Assembly: GCA_028825045.1 (NCBI GenBank)
Contig: JAPKAY010000030.1
Coordinates: forward strand, 1-44,785
DNA from: Halioglobus sp.
GTDB lineage: Bacteria; Pseudomonadota; Gammaproteobacteria; Pseudomonadales; Halieaceae
Length of the DNA stretch: 44,785 nucleotides
Direction: 5' to 3'
The notes under the pieces were generated by a model that was not told where the DNA came from, ran no database searches, and worked only from the letters and a program-made list of their open reading frames with translations. A program made the translations under genes and the position numbers. This document shows positions 44,580-44,785 of the stretch, piece after piece; within the stretch, counting starts at the first letter, position 1; every line of letters begins with the position of its first letter.

Positions 44580-44661
44580 TTTAACGCCCAGCGCAGGGGC
44601 GGACTACGCAATGCAGCGAGCCCAGCACACGCAGTGTGCGGTGTGCCCAGCCTTGTTAAAT
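44580..44661 (-). repeat. attC site
   Basis: R' GGGCGTTAAA and R'' ATTTAACAAGG are canonical; CGCACTGCGTGTGC-type pairing inside. It follows the partial gene at the right edge. Confidence 0.85.
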
Positions 44662-44666
44662 GGCCT

Positions 44667-44783
44667 CTACTCACGGATCGCGTACCGACTTACCCTTGGC
44701 AAAACGATAAAAGATACGAATAGGAATAGCCCAATGTCACAGATAAACGATATTTTATTATAGCCAAGATCAGCCAATAGGAG
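44667..44783 (-). CDS. C-terminal end of a membrane protein (cut by window edge)
   Basis: The minus-strand frame entering from the right edge reads ADLGYNKISFICDIGLFLFV and then SFIVLPRVSRYAIRE with TAG at 44667-44669, just before the attC. It looks like the last hydrophobic helix and basic tail of a membrane protein. Only 38 residues are seen, so no family can be given. Confidence 0.5.
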   Translation of the reverse strand, partial: LLLADLGYNKISFICDIGLFLFVSFIVLPRVSRYAIRE

Positions 44784-44785
44784 TT

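Larger units (their letters stand above)
26044..44785 (-). mobile_element. Chromosomal integron cassette array (distal end)
   Basis: Between 26 kb and the right edge I count roughly 28 attC-like sites at intervals of 0.1-1.6 kb, nearly all minus-strand cargo and no shared pathway. On the minus strand the sites run from a YYYAACAA-type R'' to a GGCGTTATGC/GGTGTTAGR-type R', with inverted repeats between them. In many cassettes the stop codon TAA is part of the R'' box (for example DoxX-like, DUF486, the SMR fragment and the 4-helix protein). The uniform orientation places attI and intI to the right of the window. Left-hand sites are more degenerate, consistent with an old distal end. The left limit is uncertain between about 25.6 and 26.3 kb. 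Confidence 0.9.

Noticed and set aside
44462..44674. 70-codon minus-strand frame across the attC at 44580
   Set aside because: It translates the palindrome and is in a different frame from the better-supported small ORF with a ribosome binding site.
26000..44785. Regular palindromes interpreted as REP elements, insertion-sequence ends or CRISPR repeats
   Set aside because: Sites share the boxes at both ends and a variable centre, each linked to one gene and its stop; there is no transposase and no constant repeat sequence, so attC is the better reading.

Overview
The window looks like the chromosome of a marine-type gammaproteobacterium. The left part carries the housekeeping run miaB-phoH-ybeY-corC-lnt-leuS-lptE-holA, which is characteristic of that class. 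The use of GTG/TTG starts and the kinds of accessory proteins would fit the Cellvibrionales/Halieaceae neighbourhood, but that finer placement is inference only.

Layout. (1) 1-13.5 kb, core genome: the N-terminal part of a Lon-type protease (minus strand), a divergent MocR/AspAT-type aminotransferase, a convergent secreted cytochrome c with a DUF1820 gene, then the long plus-strand run miaB, phoH, ybeY, corC, lnt, leuS, lptE and holA with several start/stop overlaps. (2) 13.6-18.2 kb, an SOS mutagenesis module in two pieces: imuA with its own LexA box and imuB with a second LexA box inside a 32-bp perfect palindrome. A small secreted protein and a lipoprotein lipase lie between them, and no dnaE2 follows. 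(3) 18.2-25.3 kb, ordinary accessory genes: an Imm50-ACT fusion, DUF2164, PPOX oxidase, cupins, an NAD(P)-binding protein, a GNAT pseudogene, a lipoprotein alkylsulfatase, a Tat-exported beta-carbonic anhydrase and an RRM protein. (4) From about 25.4-26 kb to the right edge, small unrelated, almost uniformly minus-strand genes are separated by short palindromic sites.

The last region is the main result. The separators read, on the minus strand, as an R'' box (RYYYAAC followed by AA), an imperfect palindrome, and an R' box (GCGTTRRRY-like). That is the architecture of integron attC sites. Many genes terminate inside the R'' box, as integron cassette genes commonly do. I read this as about 19 kb of a sedentary chromosomal integron array of roughly 25-30 cassettes. 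All are oriented the same way, so the integrase and attI are predicted beyond the right edge, and the window holds the distal, decaying end. Cargo includes MarC, DoxX-like, DUF486, DUF6790 and DUF6868 membrane proteins, lipoproteins, a PhlG-like hydrolase, HspQ, an LCMT-type methyltransferase, DUF2805, DM13, a kinase-like phosphotransferase, a flavodoxin-like reductase, an alpha/beta hydrolase, and a three-ORF cassette ending in barstar.

Several cassettes are unusual. One contains no ORF but a strong rho-independent terminator. A few are attC-only or ORF-less. An SMR transporter is cut exactly at an R'-like sequence. A sulfotransferase has lost its middle in frame. Several other cassettes are pseudogenes whose frameshifts can be pinpointed. 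The cassettes probably act independently of one another; what unites them is capture, and transcription from right to left.
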